Part shown: positions 1 to 7,589 of the stretch, piece after piece
Layout of the letters: each line of letters starts with the position of its first letter
Numbering within the stretch: the first letter of the stretch is position 1
The notes under the pieces: model-generated
Told to the model about the DNA's origin: nothing
The model's input: the letters and a program-made list of their open reading frames with translations, nothing else
Database searches by the model: none
Position numbers and translations under genes: made by a program
Assembly: GCF_020523825.1 (NCBI RefSeq)
Contig: NZ_JAJALK010000030.1
Location: forward strand, 1 to 35,199
Length of the DNA: 35,199 bases
Direction of reading: 5' to 3'
From: Methylobacterium brachiatum
Lineage (GTDB): Bacteria; Pseudomonadota; Alphaproteobacteria; Rhizobiales; Beijerinckiaceae

Positions 1-197
1 AGGCCGATGAAGCCGAAATAGACCACCAGCATCAGGCCGGTCAGGATCCAGGCGAACCGCGTGCGCTCGCCGACGAGCTCATTGAAAGCCGGGTTCGAGG
101 TCACCAAGTCGGAACTGTTACTCGTCGAACTGCCGCTGCTAGCGCCGAGGTTGTATAACGAGCGCGCATCGGACTCTGGAGTATCGGAAGCGATCAT
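1..197 (-). CDS. DUF485 family inner-membrane protein, N-terminal part (runs off the left edge)
   Basis: The reverse strand reads from an ATG at 197 to the window edge without a stop, about 65 codons. A polar Ser/Asp-rich N-terminus of roughly 35 residues leads into NPAFNELVGERTRFAW, then a hydrophobic helix ending VVYFGFIGL. The pattern 'NP.F.ELV..R.RFAW.LT..MLVVYFGF' is typical of DUF485 (YjcH) proteins. These are small two-helix membrane proteins usually encoded just before an ActP-type acetate/monocarboxylate sodium symporter. If that holds, the symporter gene lies to the left, outside the window. No clear ribosome-binding site precedes the ATG, and a GTG four codons upstream is an alternative start. 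The family call is good; the start is uncertain. Confidence 0.72.
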   Translation of the reverse strand, partial: MIASDTPESDARSLYNLGASSGSSTSNSSDLVTSNPAFNELVGERTRFAWILTGLMLVVYFGFIG

Positions 198-909
198 CGC
201 GTGTGCCACGTTGACTGAGACTATGGACGACGTGCACGGCATCGAATTCGCCAACACGCGTGAGCTTTGGAGAAAAGATGTTGCGTGATCACACGGAGCG
301 GTACCGTTGATGGACACGTCGATCGACAACTAAGCGAACGCTGCGAGCAGAGGTTCCGGAGAACAACCCAATGTCTGAGAGTGCGCCGAAGCGCATCGGC
401 CTGCGAAAGACGCCAGACCTGCTCTCCAAAATGGGCCAAGGAGCAACGCGTCGCTTTCTATTCCGTTAGATCCGCGGAGGAACCCAGCAATCGGTCCCAC
501 GGTCGGCAGCGAAGCTGCTTCAAGGCGCGTCTTCACGACCTTCTCCCTAACGGAAATCTTATCGTGACGTAGCTTTACGCGAAGTTCGCGGCCAGAGCTT
601 CCGCAATCCGGCCGTTTTTACAAAAACGGGACATGATCTGTGAGCATGTGTGCTGCGAGCCTGGAGCTGTTGCTGAATTGCGACGAGCCGACCGCCGATC
701 TTCTCTGGGTCGATATCTTTCGACGACCGGTTGGCCGTGACTCGCCGAAGTCTCCTCCAAGTGACAACTCCGCCTGCTACACCGGGCGGAGTTGGACCAA
801 GCGCCTACACGGTACCGATCGATCGCTCCGAACGCGATGCGAGCGCTACGGAATCGTCAGCTTGTGTTCGTCTGCCCACATCCGCTTCGGGTAAAGAGTA
901 GCCGGATAT
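198..909. other. Intergenic stretch with no recognisable gene
   Basis: Short open frames exist on both strands, but their Arg/Ser/Cys-rich translations match no family I know and none has a convincing ribosome-binding site. The stretch separates the divergent-facing DUF485 gene from the 3' end of the LuxR-type regulator. I see no tRNA and no strong hairpin. Confidence 0.5.
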
Positions 910-1581
910 TCAGCCTTGTGCCGGATCTGGGCACTGAATCGCAGCGTCGGATAATATCGATGTTGAACCGACCGCTAATACAGCTATCTGGGTCCGACTG
1001 GTCAGGCACAATTTCCTTAGGATTATTGAGATATGCGCCTTTACTGTAGACTCTTTAACGCCGAGAGAACGTGCGATATGCTTGTTACTCATCCCCTGAC
1101 TGATCAAGATTGTCACGCGCCTTTGTTGATGCGTTAAGCAAAGCAAACTACCGCCTGCTGACCCTTTCGGATCCTCTTGATCGTTCTTACCATCCCGTGT
1201 TGAAGTGGCCAGCGTGGAACTTGCTGCCTTGCCTGCAATTTCTGCGATCGTTCGAATGAAGTCGTCCCGTCCCGCCGACCTCGAGATGAAGACGGCGGAT
1301 CCGTCGAGCAAGGCTCGCCGCGTAGTCGCCGCTGTGAGCAAAAGCACGGCGCTCGATCGTTGTGGGGTGTTGAAGCGCAGCAAGGCAAAACCGTCCGTTC
1401 CGCTCGGCCAACGTGTCGTTTCTTGAATCAAAAGACCGATCGTTTCGGTGCGCTCCGATTGGGAGTAGGCCTGTTCCATGCACCCCACTTCGTCGACCAA
1501 CATATCTGGAAAGTTGGAACGTATAATTTCAGACAGGGCGTTTCGGAATATTGGCTGTCTATCAACGATTAGAACCCGCAT
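910..1581 (-). CDS. LuxR/NarL-family response regulator with degenerate receiver domain
   Basis: A 223-residue protein. Residues 1-120 look like a CheY-like receiver (MRVLIVDRQPIFRNAL...) and residues about 148-210 are a LuxR-type helix-turn-helix (LTHQQRRVTILISQGMSNKH, then VKESTVKAHISIILRKL). The likely role is DNA-binding transcriptional control in the cytoplasm. Oddities: the position where beta-strand 3 should end in the phospho-accepting Asp reads LLIQE (Gln53), the usual acidic pair after beta-1 is Asp7-Arg8, and the conserved Lys near the end of the receiver is replaced in FISRSA. It therefore probably does not take phosphate in the ordinary way. No sensor kinase is adjacent. A GAGG lies about 10 bases before the ATG. 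The family is clear; target genes are unknown. Confidence 0.85.
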   Translation of the reverse strand: MRVLIVDRQPIFRNALSEIIRSNFPDMLVDEVGCMEQAYSQSERTETIGLLIQETTRWPSGTDGFALLRFNTPQRSSAVLLLTAATTRRALLDGSAVFISRSAGRDDFIRTIAEIAGKAASSTLATSTRDGKNDQEDPKGSAGGSLLCLTHQQRRVTILISQGMSNKHIARSLGVKESTVKAHISIILRKLCLTSRTQIAVLAVGSTSILSDAAIQCPDPAQG

Positions 1582-1735
1582 TGGCGAGAGCCTCGAATGG
1601 GAACTTGCTGATCATGCGTTCCGTCGACAGCCGATGCCGGCATATAACTTTCCTCTGACTCGCGGCATGTCATCAACACTTGCTCCCTTCTGAGGATCTC
1701 GCACTTCGCTGATGGTACTGTGCGGCTCGCCTGCG

Positions 1736-1968
1736 CTAATGGCGCCCTGCGGCCAAGATCTGCCCAAAGGCAAGCAGTCTTTGCCGGTCTGCCACGTTCT
1801 TGAGGCTATGCCAGGCCCGCAGCACCTCGCGGGTGGGGTCGAGGTCTGACTGGTTGCTTCATCGTCCGAGAAAACCGGCTCGCAGACATTGAGCTCTACC
1901 GCAATGCGTCTGACCGTGTCTGCCGGCTGTTCGACGTTTTCGCGGCGGAAAAGCGAATCGGCTGGCAT
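1736..1968 (-). pseudogene. Small hypothetical gene broken by a frameshift
   Basis: An ATG at 1968 has an excellent ribosome-binding site (GGAGG five bases upstream) and opens a frame reading MPADSLFRRENVEQPADTVR and on to about residue 40 (FSDDEATS). That frame then turns into Pro/Cys/Arg-rich sequence. A different frame beginning at about 1860 reads naturally as SDLDPTREVLRAWHSLKNVA followed by DRQRLLAFGQILAAGRH and a stop at 1736-1738. The most economical reading is one gene of about 77 codons with a frame change near 1855-1860, from mutation or sequencing error. I do not recognise a function. The C-terminal part looks like a short amphipathic helical protein. Confidence 0.45.
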
Positions 1969-2180
1969 CGCGGCCTCCTAGCTGCACGGCTCAGGGGCGG
2001 CCGACCGGAGCATACCCTGTATGAGACGAGCAGGTTTTATAGCCACCGCACCGCGCCGATTTTTCGCAATCCAGACGCAACTTTCTAAAAAAGGACATAT
2101 TCGAGCTGAACTGGATCGATATTCTGAGATCTGTAGCAGAAGTGTAACGTCGTCGCACATCGTGATTGCGAGGTGACGTG

Positions 2181-2240
2181 AAAAAAGGCGCATCCGCGAT
2201 CGGATGCGCCGAAAGGTAGTTTGTGGTCTCGGGAACAAAC
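2181..2240 (-). ncRNA. Candidate small RNA with intrinsic terminator
   Basis: On the minus strand a promoter-like pair TTGTAT (2274-2269) and TATAAA (2252-2247), 16 bases apart, is followed by a compact sequence that folds as two stems. The first pairs GTTTGT with ACAAAC (2235-2240 with 2219-2224), extended by GGT/ACC beyond one mismatch. The second is a perfect 10-bp stem, GGCGCATCCG and its complement (2187-2196 with 2201-2210) around a 4-base loop. It is followed at once by six T on the transcribed sense. No protein gene ends here, so the terminator belongs either to a small RNA of about 60 nt or to a transcript from further right. I do not assign a family. Confidence 0.45.
2187..2210 (-). 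terminator. Rho-independent terminator, minus strand
   Basis: A perfect 10-bp GC-rich stem with a 4-base loop, followed on the minus strand by TTTTTT (AAAAAA at 2181-2186 on the plus strand). This is a textbook intrinsic terminator. It closes the candidate small RNA. Confidence 0.8.
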
Positions 2241-2379
2241 CACCTCTTTATAGTGACGAAGTCGCCGGATACAACGGCCTTTCGACTGGCTGACTATGAT
2301 TTTAAGAAACACATTATCTTGTCTGTTACGTCCTTTGCCTGCAGGGCTGAACCCGGTCTGAGGCCCATAATTTCAAATT

Positions 2380-2560
2380 GGTTCCGGAAATGGAAACGAA
2401 TTGGCTGCTCCCCGGAATGCCTCCTCCATTCTGAAGGGAGGGTGGGGAAGTTCGCGGCCTATCGCGGTCTTGCCCTTCCGTGCGACACGAGTTCCTGTTT
2501 CATCGAGGGCTTGCTCGGCGCGCAGCCCCGGTAAAGCGGGAACTTGCGACGTGAGCTGCG
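2380..2560 (-). repeat. Relic of an IS605/TnpB element: tnpB tail and right-end hairpin
   Basis: Read on the minus strand, this begins with a frame ending PSMKQELVSHG, which resembles the PMKQEPVA tail of the intact TnpB at 33.7-34.9 kb. At DNA level the two share ATGAAACAGGAAC. About 60 bases on comes a palindrome of the type cctccc-ttcag-a-tggagg (near 2428-2450), like the right-end hairpin of the intact element. Nothing recognisable as the TnpB core is left. It lies directly beyond the 507-bp element at 2705-3211 in the same orientation. Confidence 0.4.
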
Positions 2561-2704
2561 GGAATGCGCGCCCTCCGGGACGGGCAGGTTGTCGAAGGAC
2601 CCCTTCGGCTTGCGCGTGAGCGTGCGCTGCATCCACCGTACCGCCGCCTGCGGAGCGAGCGCGGGTTGGCCCCCGACGCTCCGTTGCTCGTGGCCACGGG
2701 TGAC

Positions 2705-3211
2705 GTGATGCCTCCCCGGCCTGAGAGCCGGGGCTTCCATGCCCGAACGGACACGGCGTCTCGCACCCGAGACGGGCGATGTTCAGCGCAGCGTTTTGGT
2801 CGCGGTCGTGGTCCGCTCCGCGCGCGCTGCACGTCCATCGCCTGACCGCGAGCTCCGCTCGACCCCTTGGGCCGCTGATGCAGCCACAGGCCGAGCAGCT
2901 TGCCGCTGCCCTTCGTCAGATCGCGAAGCTGCTTCTTCGCCGCCCAAAGCTTGTCGCGCTCGGCTGAGCGGGCGCTGATCTCATTGGCGTAGTTCCAGAC
3001 CGTGTTCACCGCGTTGGCAAGGACAGTCAGCCGCTTGCCACTCGTCGCGTCCTTGACGCGGTAGCTGAAGGTCTTGAGCACGGGGCCGGTCACGTCGCGA
3101 TCCTGCCCGAAAACGGAGCGTGAACCAAGACTGTGGTGATCGCGGCTGACGCCGCGGGCGCGCCTACATCCTCTCCCTGAAGGGAAAGGAATTGGCGCGC
3201 GTGCCGCTAAA
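2705..3211 (-). mobile_element. Internally deleted IS605-like element, copy 1 (507 bp)
   Basis: This is nearly identical to 6962-7468, with about eight substitutions and no indels, and the identity starts and stops sharply. On the minus strand it holds the first ~67 codons of a tnpB (VLKTFSYRVKDATSGKRLTV ... TKGSGKLLGL). These are joined out of frame to its last ~50 codons (SGPRGRAELAVRRWTC, then DHDRDQNAALNIARLG), so the RuvC-I and RuvC-II catalytic regions are gone. Right of the tnpB start, plus-strand codons VVIAADAAGAPTSSP-stop match the end of the tnpA relic at 18.7 kb, showing a divergent tnpA-tnpB parent. Both ends keep hairpins: tccctgaaggga at the left end (about 3174-3185) and CCCCGGC/GCCGGGG at the right end (about 2714-2733). 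It cannot encode its own movement. Confidence 0.8.
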
Positions 3212-3494
3212 CCGCGCGCAGGTCCACAAAAGGGAGTCACCACAGCGCGCGTTTCACAAGAAAATCTTCGCCGTCAAACAAACTCCGTGTTTCAAGCTTG
3301 ACATGCCTTATCTCGACGATCTCCGATCCAATCGAGTCATGTCGTCGCAGTTTGAGGTGGCCGGAGCCCGCGCGCTAGAACCGCTTACGTTTTGCCGCGT
3401 TATGTGTGATTGTTCTCGCGCGCGCGACTCGAGCAAGGCACAAGAGCCGTCATAAGCGATTGAATTCTCTATGGTTTCCTACCCGGAGCACATG
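3212..3494. other. Short intergenic stretch, nothing recognised
   Basis: This lies between the left end of the 507-bp element and the small gene at 3495. It is visibly richer in A/T than the catabolic genes further on. No convincing coding frame or terminator is seen. Confidence 0.4.
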
Positions 3495-3800
3495 ATGAGC
3501 ACCGTCTACATGGAGCCTAACGTAGCCCGCGAGCGGTCATCTAACGGCGATGCACATCGACTCGGGGATACAATGCTGGACGAACGCGTTGAGCGAGCGG
3601 CGAGCGAGGCTGTCGCCGATGTCGCTATGAACGTGAGAGACTGGGGAGCGACCGACGAAGAAGCCCAGGCGGTGCAAGAGGCCATGCGCTTTGGTCTCCT
3701 GCGCCAGTTCGATAAAGCAGAAAGAACTCTGATTGACTCAGGGTTCGAGGGAAACATACTTAATATGCTTATGACAGAGATCAGGAGATCTGCAGCTTAG
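3495..3800 (+). CDS. Hypothetical small soluble protein
   Basis: A 101-residue acidic, mostly helical protein starting MSTVYMEPNVARERSSNGDA and ending LNMLMTEIRRSAA. I chose the ATG at 3495 because GGAG lies six bases upstream; in-frame ATGs at 3471 and 3492 are alternatives. There are no cysteine motifs, signal peptide or membrane helices. It is followed 31 bases on by the next small gene in the same direction, so the three small genes 3495-4259 may be one transcript. Base composition is lower in GC than the metabolic operons. I do not recognise a family. Confidence 0.55.
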   Translation: MSTVYMEPNVARERSSNGDAHRLGDTMLDERVERAASEAVADVAMNVRDWGATDEEAQAVQEAMRFGLLRQFDKAERTLIDSGFEGNILNMLMTEIRRSAA

Positions 3801-3831
3801 GCGGATCCAGCAAGCAAGGGCGGAACTCCCC

Positions 3832-4038
3832 ATGGCTGAGAACAACGAAGCCGCATCCGATGGTGCGGTGCTGGAAGGTAACGTGCCGAAGCCACCGCCC
3901 GGTCCGATGGACCCTCAGAAGTCCGAACGCCATGCCCGGCTTGCCGGAAAGATGAGCCAGAAACTTCCCGCCATCGCGGAGGACGTTCGCAGGCGGTTTG
4001 AAGACTTAAAAAAAAAGAGCTTGAAATCGGGCGGTTGA
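3832..4038 (+). CDS. Hypothetical small protein; probable upstream part of a -1 frameshift pair
   Basis: A 68-residue frame: a proline-rich acidic N-terminus (MAENNEAASDGAVLEGNVPK then PPPGPMDPQKSERHARL) followed by a basic helical stretch (KLPAIAEDVRRRFEDLKKKS). It ends SLKSGG-stop at 4038. A run of nine A at 4008-4016 contains A-AAA-AAG in frame (4011-4017), the canonical bacterial -1 slippery heptamer. A -1 shift there would replace the last seven residues by KELEIGRL and continue straight into the membrane protein of the next frame, giving about 142 residues. Read that way, the charged coiled segment runs naturally into a membrane helix. A single-base error or mutation in the A run would look the same. 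Confidence 0.55.
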   Translation: MAENNEAASDGAVLEGNVPKPPPGPMDPQKSERHARLAGKMSQKLPAIAEDVRRRFEDLKKKSLKSGG

Positions 4039-4259
4039 CCGGAGCATTTATTGGTGATGTGCATCATGCTCCCACAAGGATCGCTTTTTGGGCCATCGTT
4101 TTATCGTTTTTTCTTTTGATACTCTGCATACTAGGTCCCGATAAACCAGTTATCGACAAGATTGTCACTGGGTCCTTTGCGGTAATATCCGGCGCTTTAG
4201 GCTTCATATTCGGAAATAGATTGCGCAAGCCGCAGAAGATTGATCCTGGAGCCGGCTGA
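4035..4259 (+). CDS. Hypothetical small membrane protein with two helices; probable downstream part of the frameshift pair
   Basis: As an independent frame this would need a TTG start at 4035 overlapping the previous stop (TTGA) with no ribosome-binding site, which is weak. The protein has two hydrophobic segments, around AFWAIVLSFFLLILCIL (residues 17-33) and IVTGSFAVISGALGFIFG (residues 43-60), and a basic end RLRKPQK. The frame is open upstream through the A run at 4008-4016, which fits synthesis as the C-terminal half of a fusion with the 3832 gene. I recognise no family. Function unknown; inner-membrane location inferred. Confidence 0.5.
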   Translation: MTGAFIGDVHHAPTRIAFWAIVLSFFLLILCILGPDKPVIDKIVTGSFAVISGALGFIFGNRLRKPQKIDPGAG

Positions 4260-4396
4260 CGAACAGCGAGGTCCCTGCTCTGCTTTAAATTTCACCTCAC
4301 CGAAGGAAGGAGTGTGGACCAGCGGTCAGGAACTGACCGCGGCCGACAGGCCGGGAACTCCTCCCAGAGCCGCATAAGCGGCTTGGATTGGATCGT

Positions 4397-4618
4397 TCAT
4401 GTTCTTCGCGCGCCCGTGCGGCGCTGGCTCCAAATGGTCCGACCAGCATCGTCTCTCAACGCGGCGCACCCGGCTCGGTTGGCTAGAAGACGCGCAAACC
4501 GGGCGTTCGCTTCGGCTATCGCTTCCGTTTCGGTCCGCGCAACAATCTGCTCGCTGGCAACCGAAAGGCCGCTCACACAGCGACGGTAGACAGAGCATTC
4601 AAAATGGAACACAGCCAT
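4397..4618 (-). CDS. Possible small hypothetical protein
   Basis: A 73-residue frame starting MAVFHFECSVYRRCVSGLSV, then SEQIVARTETEAIAEANARF, and ending in AALRDDAGRTIWSQRRTG. The pattern of a short beta-rich start followed by an Ala-rich helix is like the small DUF6894-type proteins common in Methylobacterium and relatives, but the match is only by feel. There is no clear ribosome-binding site, and overlapping frames exist on the other strand. It ends near 4397 without a visible terminator. Treat as tentative. Confidence 0.3.
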   Translation of the reverse strand: MAVFHFECSVYRRCVSGLSVASEQIVARTETEAIAEANARFARLLANRAGCAALRDDAGRTIWSQRRTGARRT

Positions 4619-4679
4619 ACCATTGTTAAAGCAATGTTCCTGCCAAAACGAATGCTGATCGCGTTGGGGGGGGGGGACG

Positions 4680-4710
4680 ATAAAAAGAAGGCCCGACGAT
4701 CGGTCGGGCC
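4680..4710 (-). terminator. Rho-independent terminator, minus strand, with no gene before it
   Basis: GGCCCGAC (4690-4697) pairs with GTCGGGCC (4703-4710) around a 5-base loop. On the minus strand the stem is followed by TTCTTTTTA. No protein-coding frame on the minus strand ends here, so the transcript it stops may be a small RNA from the 4711-4830 stretch. An 11-G homopolymer (4666-4676) sits just beyond it. Confidence 0.65.
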
Positions 4711-5063
4711 GAGTCTACCCCGTTGTTGAGACGTGGGAAGCACAAAGGATGTAGCCCTAAGCGATCTCGGCGAGAGTGTTTCATGAGCTCTGCCGAGCGC
4801 GCTTGTACGAAGACGTCATGCCGATGTGATGGTAACTCAGATAGGCGGTTTTCAGGCCTTTGTCTTTGCATGTGCGGGAACGATTTGCTTAATTGAGAAC
4901 GCGCCGCGAGGCACGATGCAGGCGAAGCTTCGCGGTGCTGAGTCTTGGGGGCAATCTGGGAAAGCCAACGCGCTCCGACATACGTCTGCGGCAGCGAAAA
5001 TATTCCGGAAGCGCTCCCGGCCGGCGGTGGATCCCCGCCTAGGCCGACCCCACGTGAGATCCA
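4711..5063. other. Intergenic stretch, no gene recognised
   Basis: This lies between the orphan terminator and the 3' end of the AraC-type regulator. Open frames here translate to sequence with no family resemblance. It could hold the body of a minus-strand small RNA ending at the 4680-4710 terminator, but I see no strong promoter. Confidence 0.35.
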
Positions 5064-5972
5064 TCACGCCTCTCCGTTGGGTTGCGAAGGCCGCTCAGCG
5101 ATGCGCGGGGGCCGCGAGCGGGATTGTGTCCGGAAATGTGAGGGGGGCACCTGCAGAATACGCTGAAAGGTGGCGGTCATCTGGCTATGGCCGGCAAACC
5201 CTGTCGCGTGAGCGATGTCGGCGAGCGACAAATCACCGGAGCGAATGAGATCGCAAGCACGGTCGATCCGGCGTCGGAGGATGTATTGATGCGGTGAGTG
5301 CCCGGTGGATTGTCGGAACGCCCTGCAGAGATAGCGCGTGCTGGTGCCAATCACGCCGGCCAACTCCGTCAGATCCAGCCGCTCCGAAAGCCGCGTCTCG
5401 ATCGCATCGAGGATCCGCCGCAACTGCCGAGGGGCGAGACCGCCGCGCGCGCTCGTTCGTGACGGCGTATGCCGAGCAACGTAATGCACCAGCGCGGCGG
5501 CCAGGGTTTGCAGGAAGATCGGATCGACTTGGTCCGCACGGGCGATTTCGTCAGCGAAGACCGTCATGAGCTGGCCGATCGCCGCGTCAGTTGCGTCCGG
5601 CTGCCGATTGTCGGCGAACGGTCGCGCCGGGAGTATCGCAAAATCGTCACCGAGAACGGCTGCGACGAACTCTGGCGCGAGCATGAGATGGCGACCGCGC
5701 CCGCTGCCGTGCCAGCCACAGCGGACGGTCTGCCCCGGCGTGAAGACGGCTGCGCTCGGAGCAGCCGGGGCGTCGCACGGCATGTTCGTGGCCAGGCGCA
5801 GCGCGTCGGGACGATGAGAGATGTGCAGGCGCGTGGCGCGCCCTTCGCACGAGCCGGGAGCTGCATAACGGACGTCGTAAAAAGCCCAATCGGCAGTCGC
5901 GAGCTGGTGGGAAATGCTGGGCAACTCGCCGTAGTGGACCCAATCTGATTCCGGTGACAGAACTTGGCTCAT
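5064..5972 (-). CDS. AraC-family transcriptional regulator
   Basis: A 302-residue protein. Residues about 1-190 form a cupin-like ligand/sensor domain of the AraC_binding_2 kind (for example GQTVRCGWHGSGRGRHLMLA). Residues about 205-285 are the double helix-turn-helix (AIETRLSERLDLTELAGVIG, then STRYLCRAFRQSTGHSPHQY and SLADIAHATGFAGHSQMTAT). The start is the ATG at 5972, preceded by GGAGG six bases away; the frame stays open upstream but without such a site. It stands alone, facing left, between the two 507-bp IS-derived copies, so its target may have been lost or lie elsewhere. Activator of a nearby catabolic operon is the usual role; the effector is unknown. Confidence 0.88.
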   Translation of the reverse strand: MSQVLSPESDWVHYGELPSISHQLATADWAFYDVRYAAPGSCEGRATRLHISHRPDALRLATNMPCDAPAAPSAAVFTPGQTVRCGWHGSGRGRHLMLAPEFVAAVLGDDFAILPARPFADNRQPDATDAAIGQLMTVFADEIARADQVDPIFLQTLAAALVHYVARHTPSRTSARGGLAPRQLRRILDAIETRLSERLDLTELAGVIGTSTRYLCRAFRQSTGHSPHQYILRRRIDRACDLIRSGDLSLADIAHATGFAGHSQMTATFQRILQVPPSHFRTQSRSRPPRIAERPSQPNGEA

Positions 5973-6814
5973 CGCGGTCCTCCAAAGCCTGAGTCCCCGG
6001 ACCCTTGATGCGTCCCGCCCACGCACGCGTGAATAGCCTCGGCTAGGTCGGGCCGGGAAGCTCGTCCGTCCCAGGCGATCTCGCGGTGGCCGGGCGGCGC
6101 GCATGATTGGAGGCGAAGGGTTTGCATCAGCAGCACTGCACAGGCGTCGAAGGAACGAGATTTTCAGAAGCGCCAGAAAGTTCCGGCAGCTTGGGCCGAA
6201 GGGGTCGCGCAATGCGCAGGTCGCGGTGACGGGGCGTCGCGCATCACGCCTGTCAATCGCTGTGGGCGCCGGCGTGCTGCACCTTCAGACCCGCGGATCG
6301 AAAGCGCATTCGCCGGCCGTCCATCTGCAGGACCACGGTTTGTTTCGTGCCGCGTACGAGGGGCGGGCGAACACCGCATCAGCGCGCGCGACGACTCTAC
6401 CCGGGTCTGGGCTGACTGCGTCGGCAAAGCGGCGGCTTTGGCGCGAGCCGGGAGGCCGCAGCGCTCGAATGACCTGGAGGCACTGGTCCCGGACATGACA
6501 TCGAGAACCGGATCCGCATCCGTCCGCGGTGTCTGGATCCGCTTGCACCGCGGCGGAAGCTCCGACGCAGAGGCTCTCAGATATGGCGGAATCTCCTGTG
6601 TTGCGGTGTATCAACTGACGCTGCGTCGCACCCAACCTGAGGCTCTCGTGCCCAATCTCTCAAGGTCCATTTTGTTACATCAGCGGCGAGGTCTCACAAT
6701 TCGGCACTTAATTCAAAATTCCAGTTGTAGATTTGGAAAATCGTTCCGATTTCCACAAGTTCTGCCGTATGTGCCCACTGGATCCACCGCACCGATGTGG
6801 CCACAACATTCGGT
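5973..6814. other. Intergenic stretch, no gene recognised
   Basis: About 840 bases upstream of the AraC-type gene. Overlapping open frames on both strands are Arg/Ala/Ser-rich with no family resemblance and no ribosome-binding site, typical of chance frames in high-GC DNA. The last 100 bases become A/T-rich just before the IS right-end relic. Confidence 0.45.
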
Positions 6815-6908
6815 TCTTTGTCATCCTGGGTTGATAACCCCATCTGACGTCTCGTCTCGATCACTGCGGGGCAGCGAGGAGGATTCCGCGACGTCGCTGT
6901 GGAACGAA
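6815..6908 (-). repeat. Right-end relic of a TnpB element
   Basis: This aligns base for base over much of its length with 31436-31525, the right end of the miniature TnpB element. Both share a GGGTT-nnn-AACCC hairpin, 'tgacgtctcgtctc', and 'gcagcgaggaggnttccg'. Read on the minus strand it is the tail of a tnpB gene with its terminal hairpin; no transposase core is attached. It lies 53 bases left of the second 507-bp element, so two different IS605-type lineages left debris side by side. Confidence 0.6.
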
Positions 6909-6961
6909 CCAAGAACGCTTCAGGCCGTCAAACCCGTCAACAATCCCAAATGAGGAATGGA

Positions 6962-7468
6962 GTGATGCCTCCCCGGCTTAAAAGCCGGGACTTCCATGCC
7001 CGAACGGACACGGCGTCTCGCACCCGAGACGGGCGATGTTCAGCGCAGCGTTTTGGTCGCGGTCGTGGTCCGCTCCGCACGCGCTGCACGTCCATCGCCT
7101 GACCGCGAGCTCCGCTCGACCCCTTGGGCCGCTGATGCAGCCACAGGCCGAGCAGCTTGCCGCTGCCCTTCGTCAGATCGCGAAGCTGCTTCTTTGTCGC
7201 CCAAAGCTTGTCGCGCTCGGCTGAGCGGGCGCTGATCTCATTGGCGTAGTTCCAGACCGTGTTCACCGCGTTGGCAAGGACAGTCAGCCGCTTGCCGCTC
7301 GTCGCGTCCTTGACGCGGTAGCTGAAGGTCTTGAGCACGGGGCCGGTCACGTCGCGATCCTGCCCGAAAACGGAGCGTGAACCAAGACTGTGGTGATCGC
7401 GGCTGACGCCGCGGGCGCGCCTACATCCTCTCCCTGAAGGGAAAGGAATTGGCGCGCGTGCCGCTAAA
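6962..7468 (-). mobile_element. Internally deleted IS605-like element, copy 2 (507 bp)
   Basis: This is the partner of 2705-3211, same orientation, same boundaries and same internal deletion. About eight differences, all transitions, separate the two; four fall in the right-end hairpin, which here reads CCCGGCTT/AAGCCGGG and still pairs. The minus-strand tnpB frame starts near 7350 (VLKTFSYRVKDATSGKRLTV) and is fused out of frame to the tnpB end. The plus-strand end carries the tnpA C-terminal codons. Flanking bases differ on both sides, so this is a mobile unit and not part of a larger duplication. Confidence 0.8.
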
Positions 7469-7589
7469 TTTCCGCCTGCGAGCCCTTCTCAGCGGTCGCG
7501 GTCAAAGAACATGCGCGCGCTTAGGATCCTCCTCAGACACGGGAACTTGCGATGTAAGGTTCGCCGACTCTATGAGATATTAGATCAGT

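Noticed and set aside
6103..6635. Overlapping open frames upstream of the AraC-type gene
   Set aside because: Arg/Ala/Ser-rich translations on both strands, no ribosome-binding sites, no motifs.
2705..7468. A CRISPR array or composite transposon formed by the 507-bp repeats
   Set aside because: Only two long copies, no spacer periodicity. The copies lack transposase and are in direct orientation with unrelated flanks, so a composite transposon is not supported.
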